Notes: generated by a model not told the origin, from the letters alone. 64,000 bases of DNA from Trifolium pratense (GCF_020283565.1 NC_060059.1:39300338-39364337); one strand, 5' to 3'. Numbered from the stretch's first letter, positions 1 to 11,667 are shown. A program made the numbers and translations.

Positions 1-36
1 CACACACTACATCATTCTTCGAATCAAAACACGAAT

Positions 37-510
37 TCAAGCAATCTTAACCTCAATGGTTCTTGGCTTCTTAGGCTGAGGAGGAGACAATTTCTCAACA
101 GAAACAGTTAGCACCCCATCTTGACACACAGCAGAAACAGCATCAGTATTAGCATTCTCAGGAAGAACAAATTTCCTCATAAACTTTCCAATCCTTCGCT
201 CCATTCTCAAATACTTAACACCTTCTTTCTCTTCTTCCCTCTTCCTCTCACCACTTATCACAAGCACATTATCATCTTCAACCTGAACCTTTATGTCACC
301 AGATTTCAACCCCGGCATATCAATCACAAACAAGTACGAATTCGGATATTCCTTCACGTCCGCCGGAGTAGCAGCCATTGCCTTTGCGTCTCTCACGTAG
401 CACCATGTCGGAGCATTGTGTGATGCCTTGTCGGAAGAAGTTTCGTCTGAAAGATCCATCAGAGAATGAAGAACTGGGTGAGAATCCAAACCCATCAATC
501 TGAAATCCAT
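37..510 (-). CDS. Class II cytosolic small heat-shock protein (copy 1)
   Basis: An intact, intronless 157-codon ORF. The product is a small heat-shock chaperone that assembles into oligomers and holds unfolding proteins in the cytosol during heat stress. A short variable N-terminal arm (about residues 1-50) is followed by an alpha-crystallin domain (about 52-145), seen as the [20 protein letters not shown] stretch, the LVISGER strand and the GVLTVSVEK strand. The basic, proline-rich tail [12 protein letters not shown] is typical of plant class II proteins. Length matches the 17-18 kDa family. Codon 1 (508-510) is the only ATG ahead of the conserved [10 protein letters not shown] start. It differs from the plus-strand copy at 2330 by a handful of residues and one two-residue gap in the N-terminal arm. 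The two genes are divergently arranged. Class assignment is by recognition of the family sequence. Confidence 0.95.
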   Translation of the reverse strand: MDFRLMGLDSHPVLHSLMDLSDETSSDKASHNAPTWCYVRDAKAMAATPADVKEYPNSYLFVIDMPGLKSGDIKVQVEDDNVLVISGERKREEEKEGVKYLRMERRIGKFMRKFVLPENANTDAVSAVCQDGVLTVSVEKLSPPQPKKPRTIEVKIA

Positions 511-580
511 TATTGATAAAGCTTTTTCTTCTTTGATGAAAAGTGATTTTCAATGTTGTGAATGAGTTGCTATGATTGGA

Positions 581-685
581 GTATTTAAAAGGTGAGAATT
601 GAGAAAGAAAAAACTTGAAGGTTCTAGCTAGTTCTGTAATAAATGAAATATGTTCTGCGTTAGAAACTTCTAGTAGTTTCGGGAA
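581..685 (-). promoter_or_regulatory. Heat-shock promoter of copy 1: TATA-like box and heat-shock element
   Basis: Upstream of the minus-strand gene, positions 663-685 carry alternating GAA and TTC triplets in exact 5-bp register: GAA at 663, TTC at 668, a degenerate unit at 673, TTC at 678 and GAA at 683. This is the nGAAn array bound by heat-shock factors. A TATA-like TTTAAATA (reverse complement of 581-590) lies between it and the ATG. Heat induction is inferred from the motif. Confidence 0.8.
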
Positions 686-935
686 CGACTCAATAAAATT
701 GAATAGAAGCATCAATAAGATTTGGACACGTGGCTTTTTCAACATTCTATTCTACTTTTAGCAGCTTCAAGAATCTTCTCGCCCATTTATTTTTTATTTT
801 TTAAGTAGTAGTAGTTGAACAAATAAGTTGTTTTTATTTCATTTTTTTGCTTTCTTTCTTTATCTCCATTTCTTATTGTGATTTATACTCAACATTTTAA
901 CTTAATTTCCTTTTAAATATAGTATATGAGTACTT

Positions 936-1175
936 ACTCCCTCCGTTTCAAAATGTAAGTCGTTTTAGCCAAATTAATAAATGTAATTAATGTTGTATGG
1001 AAAAAATAAATTATAAGTTAGTTTACAAAATTGTCATTCATTAATGATATAGGAAAGATAAAATGAATAATTGAAAGAAGATAGAGTAATGAATAGTTAA
1101 GGATATAATAGGAAAAATATCATTAAAAGTTTCATTAGTAATGTAAAACAACTTATAATTTGGTACAAAAAATTT
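936..1175. mobile_element. Stowaway-like MITE, eroded right end
   Basis: The left end reads CTCCCTCCGTTTCAAAATG, the classic plant Stowaway/mariner terminus. Near 1143-1172 the reverse complement of the same sequence appears with several substitutions, giving a non-coding element of about 240 bp with inverted ends. It sits between the two divergent heat-shock genes. No clear TA duplication could be fixed because the right end is degraded. Confidence 0.65.
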
Positions 1176-2090
1176 TTCCTCAAGAGTTTGTTAGTTTTAA
1201 GAGAATATGGGGCGAGAGAGTAACATAAGAGGGGAGGAGATTGTCTCTAGTGAAAATTTCTCTCCCATGAAATCTCAACCCTTCATTTTTATGCTATTAC
1301 ATTATAGATTAAAAATAAAACAAAATGAAAGACAAAGATGTGCACTTTATTCTCTCCAGGGTGATTGCCACTGAAGACAATCCATTCCGAGTTTGAAGAG
1401 AAAATATCTTTTTCTATTGTTTGGAGTAGCAATGATTTAGAGAAGAGAGAAACAAAAATGTGGGGTTCACCACCTTTTTCATTTCTCTGCATATATGGGA
1501 AGAAAGGCAAGAGAGAAGCTTTTTTCCACAATTACTCTTATTCCAACAACACTCACACATATTAAACTAAGTAATAATTATATTTTTTTAACATAAGAAT
1601 TTTATTGTCAATTCACGAAATCATTGTATTTCTCTCTTCTCGTTCTCTTATGCTAAACAATACAAACACACCATAACACACCATAACAGACCGGTTGCTC
1701 ATCATGAGATAAGTTAAAGTGATGGCATATTTGGTTATACTCCCTTCAACATCTTTTTTAAGCAAATATGCTCATTTGCACACTTATTAAAAAATTGTTT
1801 TTTGTTTTGATTTTATGTAAAATTTCTATTACAATTCCTAAGTTATTTTTTACCAGTGGATTATGGATCTAAATGAAAATAACTATGTTAAATGTGTTTC
1901 TTTGGTCCGTGTGATTTTTTCAAAATATTCCTTGTAAAAAGAACCGGAGGAGTATAATAAAGATAAATCAAAAGACACCAATCATTTCTCATATTTATTT
2001 ATTTGGATAAAGAAAGAAAAGAAGAACATTTATAAAAATAAGATAAATAAAATAAGAACAAAAATTAAAGAGAAAAAATGGAGCAAAAGT

Positions 2091-2232
2091 TTCGGGAAGC
2101 TTCTAGAAAAAGAAAGAGCTCCAAATAAAAAGGAATGTTAAGAAAAGCTACTAGAAGTTTCAAACCACACGACCTCTCTCTTGAACCTTCCAGTAATTTC
2201 TTCTTCTTCATTCCTTCTCACCCTTTAAATAC
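2091..2232 (+). promoter_or_regulatory. Heat-shock promoter of copy 2: perfect four-unit HSE, second HSE and TATA-like box
   Basis: Positions 2091-2108 read TTCGGGAAGCTTCTAGAA, a perfect TTC-GAA-TTC-GAA array in 5-bp steps. A weaker GAA-TTC pair follows at 2154-2161. A TATA-like CTTTAAATAC lies at 2223-2232, in the same local context as the box of the minus-strand copy, about 100 bp before the ATG at 2330. Confidence 0.85.
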
Positions 2233-2329
2233 TCACATTCAACACCTCTCTCTTCACACTAAACAAATCAACGCATTCCCAAACATTCAAAATAATCATC
2301 ATTTCATCAAAGAGTGAGTGTGATCAACA

Positions 2330-2809
2330 ATGGATTTGAGATTGATGGGTTTGGATTCTCCAGTTCTTCATGCTCTCCACCAAATGATGGACCTTTCAGA
2401 CGATACTTCTTCCGACAAGGCATCGCACAATGCTCCGACGAGGTCCTACGTGAGAGACGCGAAGGCAATGGCTGCTACTCCGGCGGACGTGAAGGAAAAT
2501 CCGAATTCATACGTGTTTGTGATCGACATGCCGGGGTTGAAATCTGGTGACATTAAGGTTCAGGTTGAAGATGACAATGTTCTTGTGATAAGTGGAGAGA
2601 GGAAGAGGGAAGAAGAGAAAGAAGGTGTTAAGTATTTGAGAATGGAGCGAAGGGTTGGAAAGTTTATGAGGAAATTTGTTCTTCCTGAGAATGCTAATAC
2701 TGATGCTGTTTCTGCTGTGTGTCAAGATGGGGTTCTCACTGTTTCTGTTGACAAATTGCCTCCTCCTCAGCCTAAGAAGCCTAGGACTATTGAGGTTAAG
2801 ATTGCTTGA
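2330..2809 (+). CDS. Class II cytosolic small heat-shock protein (copy 2)
   Basis: Intact, intronless 159-codon ORF, the sister of the minus-strand gene at 37-510. The alpha-crystallin domain spans about residues 54-147, with the same [27 protein letters not shown] and GVLTVSV strands and the class II tail [12 protein letters not shown]. An N-terminal motif with HQMMDLSDD is characteristic of class II. The start at 2330 gives the conserved [10 protein letters not shown]; an overlapping ORF starting at 2314 is in another frame and is not coding. Its 3' flank (2810-2840) is nearly identical to the reverse complement of bases 1-36, so the inverted duplication extends past the stop codon. Expected to act as an ATP-independent chaperone under heat stress. 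Confidence 0.96.
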   Translation: MDLRLMGLDSPVLHALHQMMDLSDDTSSDKASHNAPTRSYVRDAKAMAATPADVKENPNSYVFVIDMPGLKSGDIKVQVEDDNVLVISGERKREEEKEGVKYLRMERRVGKFMRKFVLPENANTDAVSAVCQDGVLTVSVDKLPPPQPKKPRTIEVKIA

Positions 2810-2840
2810 ATTCGTGTTTTGATTCGAAGAATGATGTAGT

Positions 2841-3421
2841 AATGTGTTTGAATGTGATGTTCTTGTTATGTTATGTTTTGTTTTGGGGAGTTATTGTTAA
2901 GTGTATTTTGATTTGCTCAAGCACAAGAATGCAATGAAGTGATTTTGTTTCTATGATATGCATTTAAATTGAACAATTTATTTGACCTTTATATATCAAT
3001 CTTTTATTGAAAAGGTTAAAATTAATTATTGCCATTAACCTAATGTGTGTCAAACAAAGGACATATTGTGTAAGTGTTGTACACTAATTTAAAGAGTGTT
3101 GAAGCAAAATAAAATAAAATTAAGACACTTGCCTGAGTTGTTTGATCATATCTTACATGCGGCGCATACTGTGGCATGTCTAATTTTTTAGATGTTTGTG
3201 TTTCATAGGTTGTCATAGAAAATAGATGGTACAACATCCGAAAATTGACATGTTGACAAACAAAAGTCATTTAAAATTTGCTATTTTTACTTTTATAAAA
3301 AAAAGTGGGGAGTAAAATTGGAACAAGAAAGTTTAAAAAACATATTTAACTCTACAAAATATGCGTCATTTTTGCTAGTTAGCTAAATACACAGTAAACA
3401 CAAGAAATGTCTTAACATATA
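2841..3421. other. 3' flank and intergenic DNA, no gene
   Basis: This holds the 3' untranslated region of the plus-strand heat-shock gene and AT-rich sequence. Short ORFs here lack recognisable similarity. Confidence 0.5.
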
Positions 3422-3520
3422 GTCCCTCCATCTCTTATTATAAGCAAAAAAAATACTTTTTCTTATCCGAAACTATAAGCAAAAACAACTCATTTTTATC
3501 ATTTTCAAGATTTACTTATA
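3422..3520. repeat. Partial Stowaway-like end
   Basis: The sequence from TCCCTCCATCTCTTATTATA onward resembles one end of a Stowaway-type MITE, with a second ACTATAAGC block near 3472. No matching right terminus is visible because the next recognisable sequence is the heat-shock gene tail at 3530. Confidence 0.4.
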
Positions 3521-3529
3521 CTGTCATTG

Positions 3530-3604
3530 TTGAGTGTTACTGTTGAGAAATTGCCTCCTCCTCTGCCTAAGAAACCCAGAACCATTGAGGTTAAGATTGC
3601 TTGA
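3530..3604 (+). pseudogene. Truncated third small heat-shock protein, C-terminal tail only
   Basis: A 75-bp stretch encodes in frame the last 24 residues of the class II family (ending [12 protein letters not shown] and a stop at 3602-3604), with one substitution in the proline run. No alpha-crystallin body precedes it: the sequence upstream is the MITE-like block. It is therefore the 3' stub of a lost third copy, likely removed by deletion or transposon insertion. Confidence 0.85.
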
Positions 3605-4142
3605 AATTTTGGAACAGGGGTAATGTTCTGTGAGAGGCAGAGAATAATATCAGTATTACTTGTAAGGTGTAAAGGTCAAATACTACTCTAGATAGCATAT
3701 TAACTAACTCTGCATAACCAACCTTAGGCCTAGATATTTCTCTAAACAGTGTTAACAATTAATAATGACCGTAATCCATATCCATATGATGCTTAACAAA
3801 ACCAGCAACTAAGCATAAACAAAGTTCTTGTATGCACAACTCAACGTCTTTGAGGGATAACATGAAATTTACTAAAACATAAACACCAAGTACAGTTACA
3901 TACAAACATTAAAACATAGGAAACACATCACAGAACAATATGCAAGTCTATTAATGACATAAATAACCTAATTTGGAACAATTCGATAGTACCTTGTACA
4001 CCTAATATATATCATAAGTTACCTTAAATTGAGGGCAAGACTAAATAGCCTGACCTACTAAACAAACAAATTAGTAGTCATAAATATAGAAGGTTACAGT
4101 CACCATTCACCAATCTACACAAACTCCTATATCCACTGATCG

Positions 4143-7100
4143 TCAAGTGCGAGCTCTCTTACTGCAAGCTGGACATTTGTACTGTTTGATATGCTCAGCC
4201 CTTGCCGGAGTAATCTTCACGCACTTTCCATGAAACCACTTCTCACATATGTCGCAGCAAATCCAAAACTCATCAGTTGCATAGCTTTCTCCACATGCCC
4301 CACACGATGCATCTCCATGTTCTTCCTCATCATCTTCCTCGTCTGCACCGAGACCATCCTCGTCATCTTCATTTGATTGCATTTGTATTGCCATTGGTTT
4401 TGAATACTTTGTCTGAGGTTCAGAACCTCGCTGCATTTGTCAAACCAAAACAAATAACAACCTTAAATTGCTAAATATAACATCAATCAGAAACAAAAAC
4501 TTCTTGCTCTAAAAAGAGGTATATGTGGTTATATAACAATCAGGAACTGGATAATGTCAAAACTCAAAAGACTTTCTCGCTTCAAAGAGAGGGATCTAGA
4601 TGCTCTGCGGTCAGGGGTTCATGGATATGCCACAGTCATGCAAACTAGACCATTGGATAACCAAGTGGTTAATGACTTTTAGGTAAGGTTGAACCGTATG
4701 AGAGCACCCAGGTTCAATCCTTAGTTGAAACAATCATTGGTTAGGCTTACTTACTGCAGCCCTTTCACCCCAGGAACCGAAGAGTTAAAGACAAAAAAAA
4801 AATCAAATCAAAATTGGACGACTCACTTTTTGACTTTGTACCTAAGTCAAAATACCAAGTGAGAACACAAGCCATCAATAGACTCACTTTCTGACTTTGT
4901 AAATCAGAGTCAAAATACCGAGTCAATATCAGTCATTTAAATTTTGATTGAGAGGTGATTGACAGTCCAGATTGCTTGACTGTAGATTCCTCGACTGCAA
5001 GGAACTCAAATCCCTCAATTCTTTTTCACTTTTGATTCAAATGCTAGCATCTACAAAAACAACATATTACACTACTGTAAAAAGCAATTGATTTCATTGC
5101 TAAAATACAGGAAGTTTATTACAGAAAAAGCGATTGATTTCATTACTAAAGGCTATAAAACTAGCAAATTATTACTGTTAGTGGTTAGTTTGATTCTGAA
5201 GCTTGCTTACCTTAGAGTTTGGTTTGGCTTTGGTACTGCTATTATTAGAAACTGACTTTTCCTTTCCTTGTTTCTTGGCCAACCCTGTAACAGCTTCAAA
5301 GATTGTTGGAAGATCATTTATCATATTAAATAGTCGCTTCCTGCAAAAAGATGGTAAATACATATATTATCAGACTGAGAAGGTAAGTCATCAATGGATG
5401 AGGAGAAAATTCAAACAGAAAGCACTGCTAACAAACTATACAAGGATCAGGGTCAGGGTAAAAATCTTACTAAGACATGGAAAATTCTACAATCTAAAAT
5501 AGCACATAGCGTTGCGGTTTTCATAGCAGAGCAAAACCACAAACTTTGTAAAAGGGTCAAGGAAAAAATATACCTGTCAGCTTTGTCGAATCCGAACCTA
5601 GCACCGAAATAAAAAGCCACAGAAAGTAACCAAGCATCGCTGTGTACAGCAACCAAAGAGAGCCAATCCTTTTCTTGCATCCCATCTCTAGCAAAGTTAA
5701 TACCCAATGCAGGCTCTGGAAGCTCAGGCGGCACTTCCTCAGCTGGCAGATTGACTTCCCACTGCTCACTCGGTAATCCATAAAGGCAGAGGTTTTCCTT
5801 CTCTATATCACAAAAGTCATGTAAACTAACTAACTAACGTATATCAACCAAAAATATAAAATACAATCAGAAATTTTGACAATGGAACTGAGTAACTCAA
5901 CTTCAAATCATCTTAAAAATGAACATTTCGATTTTTTAATACTCAAGCAACCTAGACCATTCCCTTCTATTAGGATTTTTTCACGCTCGCTGGAATTCAG
6001 CGATCATATCAGAATATAAAATTAAGCAATATAATGGAGCTGCAGGATACATTTTAGCTTACACTATTCACACTGAGACGATCATGCATATGCCATGGCA
6101 TATGCAACAACAACAACAACAACAACAATCATTTTCTCATAAGGTAAGGTGGAAAACACTGTTATTGACTACGAACATAAATCCCCCATAAAACGCCATG
6201 GCGCTACCATCCTCTCAAATAGCACATGGCAGTGGTAAAAAAATCCGCCACGGCAGATATTTGACAAAACCGGTGGCAAACAGAAGCAACAACAAGTACT
6301 ACTTGAACCTAAATATGATGTGACATAACCTTTGGATCAAATTGAATGAGTTTCATCTTAATACTTCGCACATGTAATGCAGCAACATATTTTACGCAAA
6401 AGACTTTGAAGCCACATAATATTGTACTCTAACAATGTAGCACCCTATAACTTTTTAGTACTCAAAATATACTCATTCAGTGTAATGTCATATCTACAAA
6501 AGATAAAAAATTTAGCTTTTTTCATGACCCACCAAATTTAATTCATGTGAAAAGTAGCCATCAACATTTTGGATCCATATACAATTACAAATATAAAAAT
6601 ACATGTTGTAATTAAAAGCTATAAACATCATAGAAGAATATTGCAATTGAGTTGTTTCCCATAATTGGAGCATTTAGATTTCATTACCACTCTGAATACA
6701 ACATTAGAAATTAGAATCAATGCAGATATATAAACTAAAACGAAACAATAATACAAGCTCTGAAATTGCAAAGTAACTGTAAATAATACTATAAAATATA
6801 GTGTTTTTTGTCCGTAGATTTAGCGGTAAACACCACTGAAACTCATACAATAGCCAGGTCATTTCAGTTAGGGCTTTATTAGTCATAGTATCATATAAAA
6901 AAATGAAAACCCAATTTACAAAAAGGTGTAACAGTGAAAACCCGTGAAAGAAACAAACATATTAATAAAATAACAATTAATAAAAAAACACTTCTGTGAC
7001 GGTTTTTGTTTTTTAAAGTTAAAGAACACAAAAAACACAAACATAGAGAAGACAAATAATAATTTTTACGAAATAAAACGTTACCGGGATCACACTGCTG

Positions 7101-7323
7101 GTAGAATTCATCGACATCTGGAGAAGAACACAAAAAAAAAATTAAATTTTTTTACACAAAAAAAAATACAGAGAAAATTTGTAATTTATTTTTTGTTATG
7201 AAAAAGGAAAAGGGCTAACTGACCAATGGTGAGGGCTTTGATTAAGGCAGCTCTGCGACCTTTGAAATCACGAAAGACTTCTTCGACAGTACGAGGATTG
7301 TAAGGAACATCAACTCCGTCCAT
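4143..7323 (-). CDS. Alfin-like PHD-finger protein
   Basis: Five exons rebuilt by hand: 7224-7323, 7085-7117, 5574-5802, 5211-5340, 4143-4430. All introns are GT..AG, and the total is 780 nt, giving 259 residues. Residues about 1-130 form the Alfin domain ([20 protein letters not shown] at the start, later the [20 protein letters not shown] block). A lysine- and serine-rich linker and a very acidic EDDEEDG-type stretch follow. The C-terminal PHD finger (about 205-255) has the C4HC3 pattern CGAC, CCDIC, FHGKC and CPAC with the aromatic DEFWICCD. In this plant family the PHD finger reads methylated histone H3 lysine 4, and the proteins act in the nucleus as chromatin readers and transcriptional repressors. 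Length is typical. Exon 2 is only 33 nt. Intron 4 carries a SINE. Confidence 0.95.
4648..4802 (+). mobile_element. tRNA-derived SINE in an Alfin-like intron
   Basis: An A-box-like segment (ATAACCAAGTGGTTAA, 4656-4671) and a B-box-like GGTTCAATCC (4711-4720) stand at the spacing of a polymerase III promoter. A tRNA-unrelated body follows and ends in an A-rich tail at 4791-4802. This is the layout of plant Au-type SINEs. It lies antisense to the host gene in intron 4. No clear target duplication was found. Confidence 0.65.
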
Positions 7324-7779
7324 GGTTGTGAAAGTGAATTTTTGTGGAGGGAAAAACTATTTGACCCTTTTCTTTTTCTCTGTCTCTCTGTGTGTTGTTG
7401 AGAAAGTGTGAACTGTGCATAAAGGAATGGGAATAAGAACAAGAAAGTACAAGTGTTTGAAACAGGGGTGAATTTTATGTTGTTTGTTTTACCGGATTTG
7501 AATCGGGAAGAATTGGATTTTATAAAACCCTATCGAATCCGTCACTTATAAACCCCCCCTATTTTGTCTGTTTTTTTTTTTTTTTGGTAGTAGTAAATTT
7601 CGTCTGTTTTTTCTAACATAACTTCCAATGCCCCGTCCAAATATCTTTTATAAAAACTTTATCTTTAAATATGTAAGATAAGATAAATTTCACTTCCAAA
7701 AAACATATATATAAGATAATTTTTTTTTTTTTTACAAATTTATCATTATTTTTTAATACTACCTTTAATTAAATATTAC

Positions 7780-7885
7780 ATTCCGAATTTTTTTAGTTCA
7801 AATTTGGAAAAAATTTGGAAAACACATTCCGAAGTTGTTTTTGAAGGCAAAAAAAATTCGGAAAACGCGTTCCGAATTTTTTGAC
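7780..7885. repeat. Hairpin-core repeat (TTCCGAATTTTTT palindromes)
   Basis: ATTCCGAATTTTTTT near 7789 and AAAAAAAATTCGGAAAACG near 7850 are inverted copies, and a further CGTTCCGAATTTTTT follows at 7868. The block GAAGGCAAAAAAAATTCGG matches the reverse complement of a segment at 31 kb with one mismatch, so the two loci appear related. Confidence 0.45.
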
Positions 7886-7976
7886 CAAGGATAAAAATAG
7901 AATTTTCAGGGGTGTGGTGAAAAAGTGAGTAGGTGGGATGAGAAATTTTCGAAATGTTTTTTGGGTTAGCAGGAGA

Positions 7977-8036
7977 TTGGGTCCTTATTTCATTAGGTAA
8001 TTGGATCCTTATTTCATTAGGTAATTGGATCTTATT
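7977..8036 (+). repeat. Short tandem repeat, about 27-bp unit
   Basis: The unit ATTGGATCCTTATTTCATTAGGTA occurs two and a half times in a row with single-base changes. Confidence 0.75.
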
Positions 8037-8185
8037 CTTTGGGCCGCATTTTGGAGAATTTTATTTTGGCACCTCATAAGTTTTATCAAGCACCCTGCTC
8101 ATTTTCATTTTTATCATTTTCCTACTTAAGTAACATCTATAACAATATATAATCTATAACAATATATAAAGTGCGTCAAAAAAAA

Positions 8186-8662
8186 ATAACAATATATAAA
8201 GGGGATAAGGGAGTTTGGGCTGGATTTTTTTTGGTCCATTTTGCCCTTAACTTCCTTTATGGTTTTTTAATTATTCCATAATTGCCCTTAACTTCCTCTC
8301 TTTTTTTTTATGGTTTTTTCATCTATATTTATTCTATACTATAATCTATAACAATATATAAAGGGGATAAGGGAGTTTGGGCTGGATTTTTTTTGGTCCA
8401 TTTTGCCCTTAACTTCCTTTATGGTTTTTTAATCCATAATTGCCCTTAACTTCCTCTTTTTTTTTTTATGGTTTTTTCATCTATATCTATTCTATACTAT
8501 ATCTATAACAATATTTAAAGGGGATAAGGGAGTTTGGGCTGGATTTTTTTTGGTCCATTTTGCCCTTAACTTCCTTTATGGTTTTTTAATTATTACATAA
8601 TTGCCCTTAACTTCCTCTCTTTTTTTTTATGGTTTTTTCATCTATATCTATTCTATACTATA
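8186..8662 (+). repeat. Tandem repeat, three copies of a unit of about 160 bp
   Basis: Each unit begins with ATAACAATATATAAAGGGG, continues with GGGAGTTTGGGCTGG, a T-run, GGTCCATTTTGCCCTTAACT, and a second TTGCCCTTAACTTCC block, and ends in CTATACTATA. Starts are at about 8186, 8348 and 8505, giving periods of 162 and 157. A fourth, decayed copy seems to follow to about 8730. There is no coding potential. Confidence 0.9.
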
Positions 8663-8933
8663 ATATATAAAATGAATACATGAGTTTTGGGGTAGAATTT
8701 TCATAATACCAACATTACCCTTGCTTTTTTTTAGCAGCAACAAAAATCTTTTATTAACAAACTCACCATAACATAAGGCTTATCTTTTTTTTGGGTACAT
8801 AAGTTAGACACAGGCAGGCGCGGAACCTTATAAAAATGAAAAGTTTGATACTCCCTGCAGTTCTCTACTTAGGCGGACTTGTAAAATCTTAAAATTTTTA
8901 GGACTTTACACTATTATCTAATATCTACTACCT

Positions 8934-9046
8934 CTGTTCCTAATTATAAGATCATTTTGAGATTTTTCTTTGTCCATTTTTATAAGACCCCTTTAAAATT
9001 TCCAAGAGCATTAATTTTTTTTTACCAACATACCCCTAATTTTAGT
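8934..9046. repeat. Stowaway-like terminus, weak
   Basis: CTACCTCTGTTCCTAATTATAAG resembles the Stowaway-type end seen at 936 and 3422. Only one end is visible before a SINE-like block. Confidence 0.35.
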
Positions 9047-9138
9047 CTTTTTTTTTTGTTTACAACAAACCCGAGAATCGAATCCAGGACCTCTAACATA
9101 CTATCCAAACTTCTCACCACTAAACCAAACCTAGTGAC
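9047..9138 (-). mobile_element. tRNA-like SINE fragment
   Basis: Read on the minus strand, this has an A-box-like GGTTTAGTGGTGAGAAG, a B-box-like GGATTCGATTC and a terminal A-rich run (the T-run at 9048-9060 on plus). The layout is that of a short SINE. Confidence 0.5.
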
Positions 9139-11440
9139 TTATAGTACATATTTTTCTATAATTTCTAATAAATACACTAAAAAACATTAACTTATTTTCT
9201 CTATTAAAAAATAAAATTGTAAAGCATTGCATTAATTACTTGATAAGCTAACACCTCTCAAATACTTTATCCATGGACTTGTGTTAGTTAATTTCATTCC
9301 TAGAGTTGCACTAGAGTTATATTATTTTTTTATTAATGAAAAACATGCTTATAGTTTTTTTTTTTTTACTAAAAAAAATATGCTTATAGTTAACCACCTG
9401 ATTAAAATCTCAAACAAATTGTTTCTTATTAAACTCTATTAACAACTTCAAGTTACTCTCTAATTAAAAAAGTCTCCATAATACAAGATTACAAATAGAG
9501 TGAATGCCCTCTCCAAATTTTATTGAAGTCACTTTCTCTTCAAACAAAGTCTCCATATACAAGATGGCAAATAGAGTAATGCCCTCCAAATTTCTTTTTG
9601 CCTATTTCTTTGCAATTTCCCAAAAATAATGATTGAGGTTTGTGTAATTGAGTGGATCTCATGCCCAAAAACAATGTTTTTCTTTTGCCACACAAATTAA
9701 AATTCTTGCTTTGCTCACATATCAAAGTTTGCATCCTATAATGAAATTTAGTATTTCCTATTCAAGTCATCAATTTTCTCAATCTTTGACTCCAATCCTT
9801 GACCACAAAACAAAATATCACCAACACTGACCCTACCAAATATTAAATTCCGTTAAAGATTAGTTGCCATCCGAAGTCGAAAGTACATTAGATTATTGTC
9901 TAATTGTTGTTGGAAGCCAACCTCAAATTTTGTTACTATGTTCATTTTCTTACACCTAAACCACAAGTCAAATTGATCATCACACTTGATGGTGTTGAAT
10001 TCAAAGACCTTTCTATGTCATGTTTTTTCATTTCCTTCAACTAAGGGTACATAGTGGGTCATGTTATTGTATATATCATACTTAATGTCTTGAAATTAAT
10101 CAACATAGAGGAAACCAATTGTTTGAAGCATGTGGTCATGACTAGTGTTTTTGGGGGCAAATCCTAGATTTTCATAGATCTAATGGCCACGGTGGGGTTT
10201 AATGGATCTTAGTGTAAGTCCAATATATCATTTTCATTATGCTTAATTATGGACTTCTGATTTCCACCACCAACTTATGAAATTAATCAAGTTATGAGCA
10301 ATTGCTATGGTAATGAATGTGAAGTTTATGTATTATTTGATCACACCCACGCGCACAATAATTTGATTTCATTAAATTTGTCAGTTGGGAGGGTTTCATA
10401 TAGATAGTTACGTGACAAATGATGACCGATCCAAACATTTTCCCCTTGCTTGGAGCTAGCAAGGTGTTTTAGCAAAAGTTTATTGGATGGTGTCCCACAA
10501 GAGTAACTCAGTTGATAATTACAATTAAATATTATTGAAATGATATGAGTTCGAACTTCAAATTCTATATTTCTCTGCATTTAGAGTGTACGAGTTTAGT
10601 TACTAAAAAAGTCCATGTGATCTCAAGTTTGAGCAAGAATTAACGTCTTTGGCACAATTCTAACAGGTCCACTTCTCTCTTCTCGAACCATGGCATCTGG
10701 TATTCGGCCAAGCCTTGAAGAATTTGATCAGAGTTTAGATCAAGTATAAGGTAGAGTCAAAAGGAGAGGAAGTATGGCCTAGTCGCAAAACATTAATGTG
10801 AAAGTGTAATTCATGTTGGACTAGAGAAGACCTTAATCAGGTTACAAGAAAAGTTTATAACATGGTGCAACCATTATAGGAAATCCAAATTTACATCATG
10901 AGATACACTCAACTTCCATTTATATATCTTTAAATACGGTCAATCAACTACTAAAAATAGAATCTCGAGGGTGATCAAAGAAAAAGAAAAAAAAATAAAA
11001 AGCTCACTAAAATTATTTGTCTTGAACTAAATTTTTGGGATGGGTTAAATTCAATGTCACATCTATCGACCCAATGCCACGACCATTAGTCTATATAATC
11101 ACTACACTACAACCTTATTAGATATGTTTTGGATTGGATTTACCATAGTTATGAAGTAACTAATTTGGATCGTTCGATTAGAAATAAACAGCAGAAATCT
11201 CATATTGTGTGAAACTATTAAAATCTGAATTGTACATTCATAATTGTTGAATCGTAGGTGAACGACTGCGATTAACTGCACCAATAAATGGAGGTCTTAA
11301 TTTTACACAAAAATGATCCATTCACATGTTGTGAATATGCTCACTAACTCAATTTGGCATGCCAATCTACTGTTGCCATGTCAGCATATGTACAACATGA
11401 CCCTACTCATTAACTCACTAACCATCAAGTTACAAGTTAT
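9139..11440. other. Intergenic, no gene seen
   Basis: AT-rich DNA without a convincing ORF. Positions 10498-10612 look faintly like a decayed SINE (CTCAGTTGATAATTAC, then GAGTTCGAAC), too weak to call separately. The last few hundred bases are the upstream region of the BIG GRAIN 1-like gene. Confidence 0.5.
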
Positions 11441-11448
11441 GTGACCTT

Positions 11449-11454
11449 TATAAA
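11449..11454 (+). promoter_or_regulatory. TATA box of the BIG GRAIN 1-like gene
   Basis: TATAAA in the context CCTTTATAAAGCC is followed by a C/T-rich leader of about 210 nt to the ATG at 11668, a normal layout for a plant promoter. Confidence 0.6.
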
Positions 11455-11667
11455 GCCACCCTCTCCCCTTCTACCCTTCATTCCAACTTCTTTCTCCACA
11501 CCTTGCCTCTTACTACATACATATCTCTTCCACTTTTCTCCTACAATTTCCATACAACTTCAAATTCAGCACCTCCCTAACTAGCCATATCAATCTCTTT
11601 TCACCCTCCTAACTCATCATTTCTAACTTTCTTAGTTAGTCTTTTTTTATTATACCAAATTAATTTC

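Noticed and set aside
320..745. 141-codon minus-strand ORF overlapping the first heat-shock gene
   Set aside because: It runs through the promoter and the 5' coding part in a second frame; its residues are a frame-shifted reading of the chaperone and have no family match.
2314..2550. 78-codon ORF starting ahead of the second heat-shock gene
   Set aside because: Frame-shifted shadow of the chaperone coding sequence.
7242..7442. 66-codon minus-strand ORF at the Alfin-like start
   Set aside because: Wrong frame relative to exon 1; the spliced model explains the region better.
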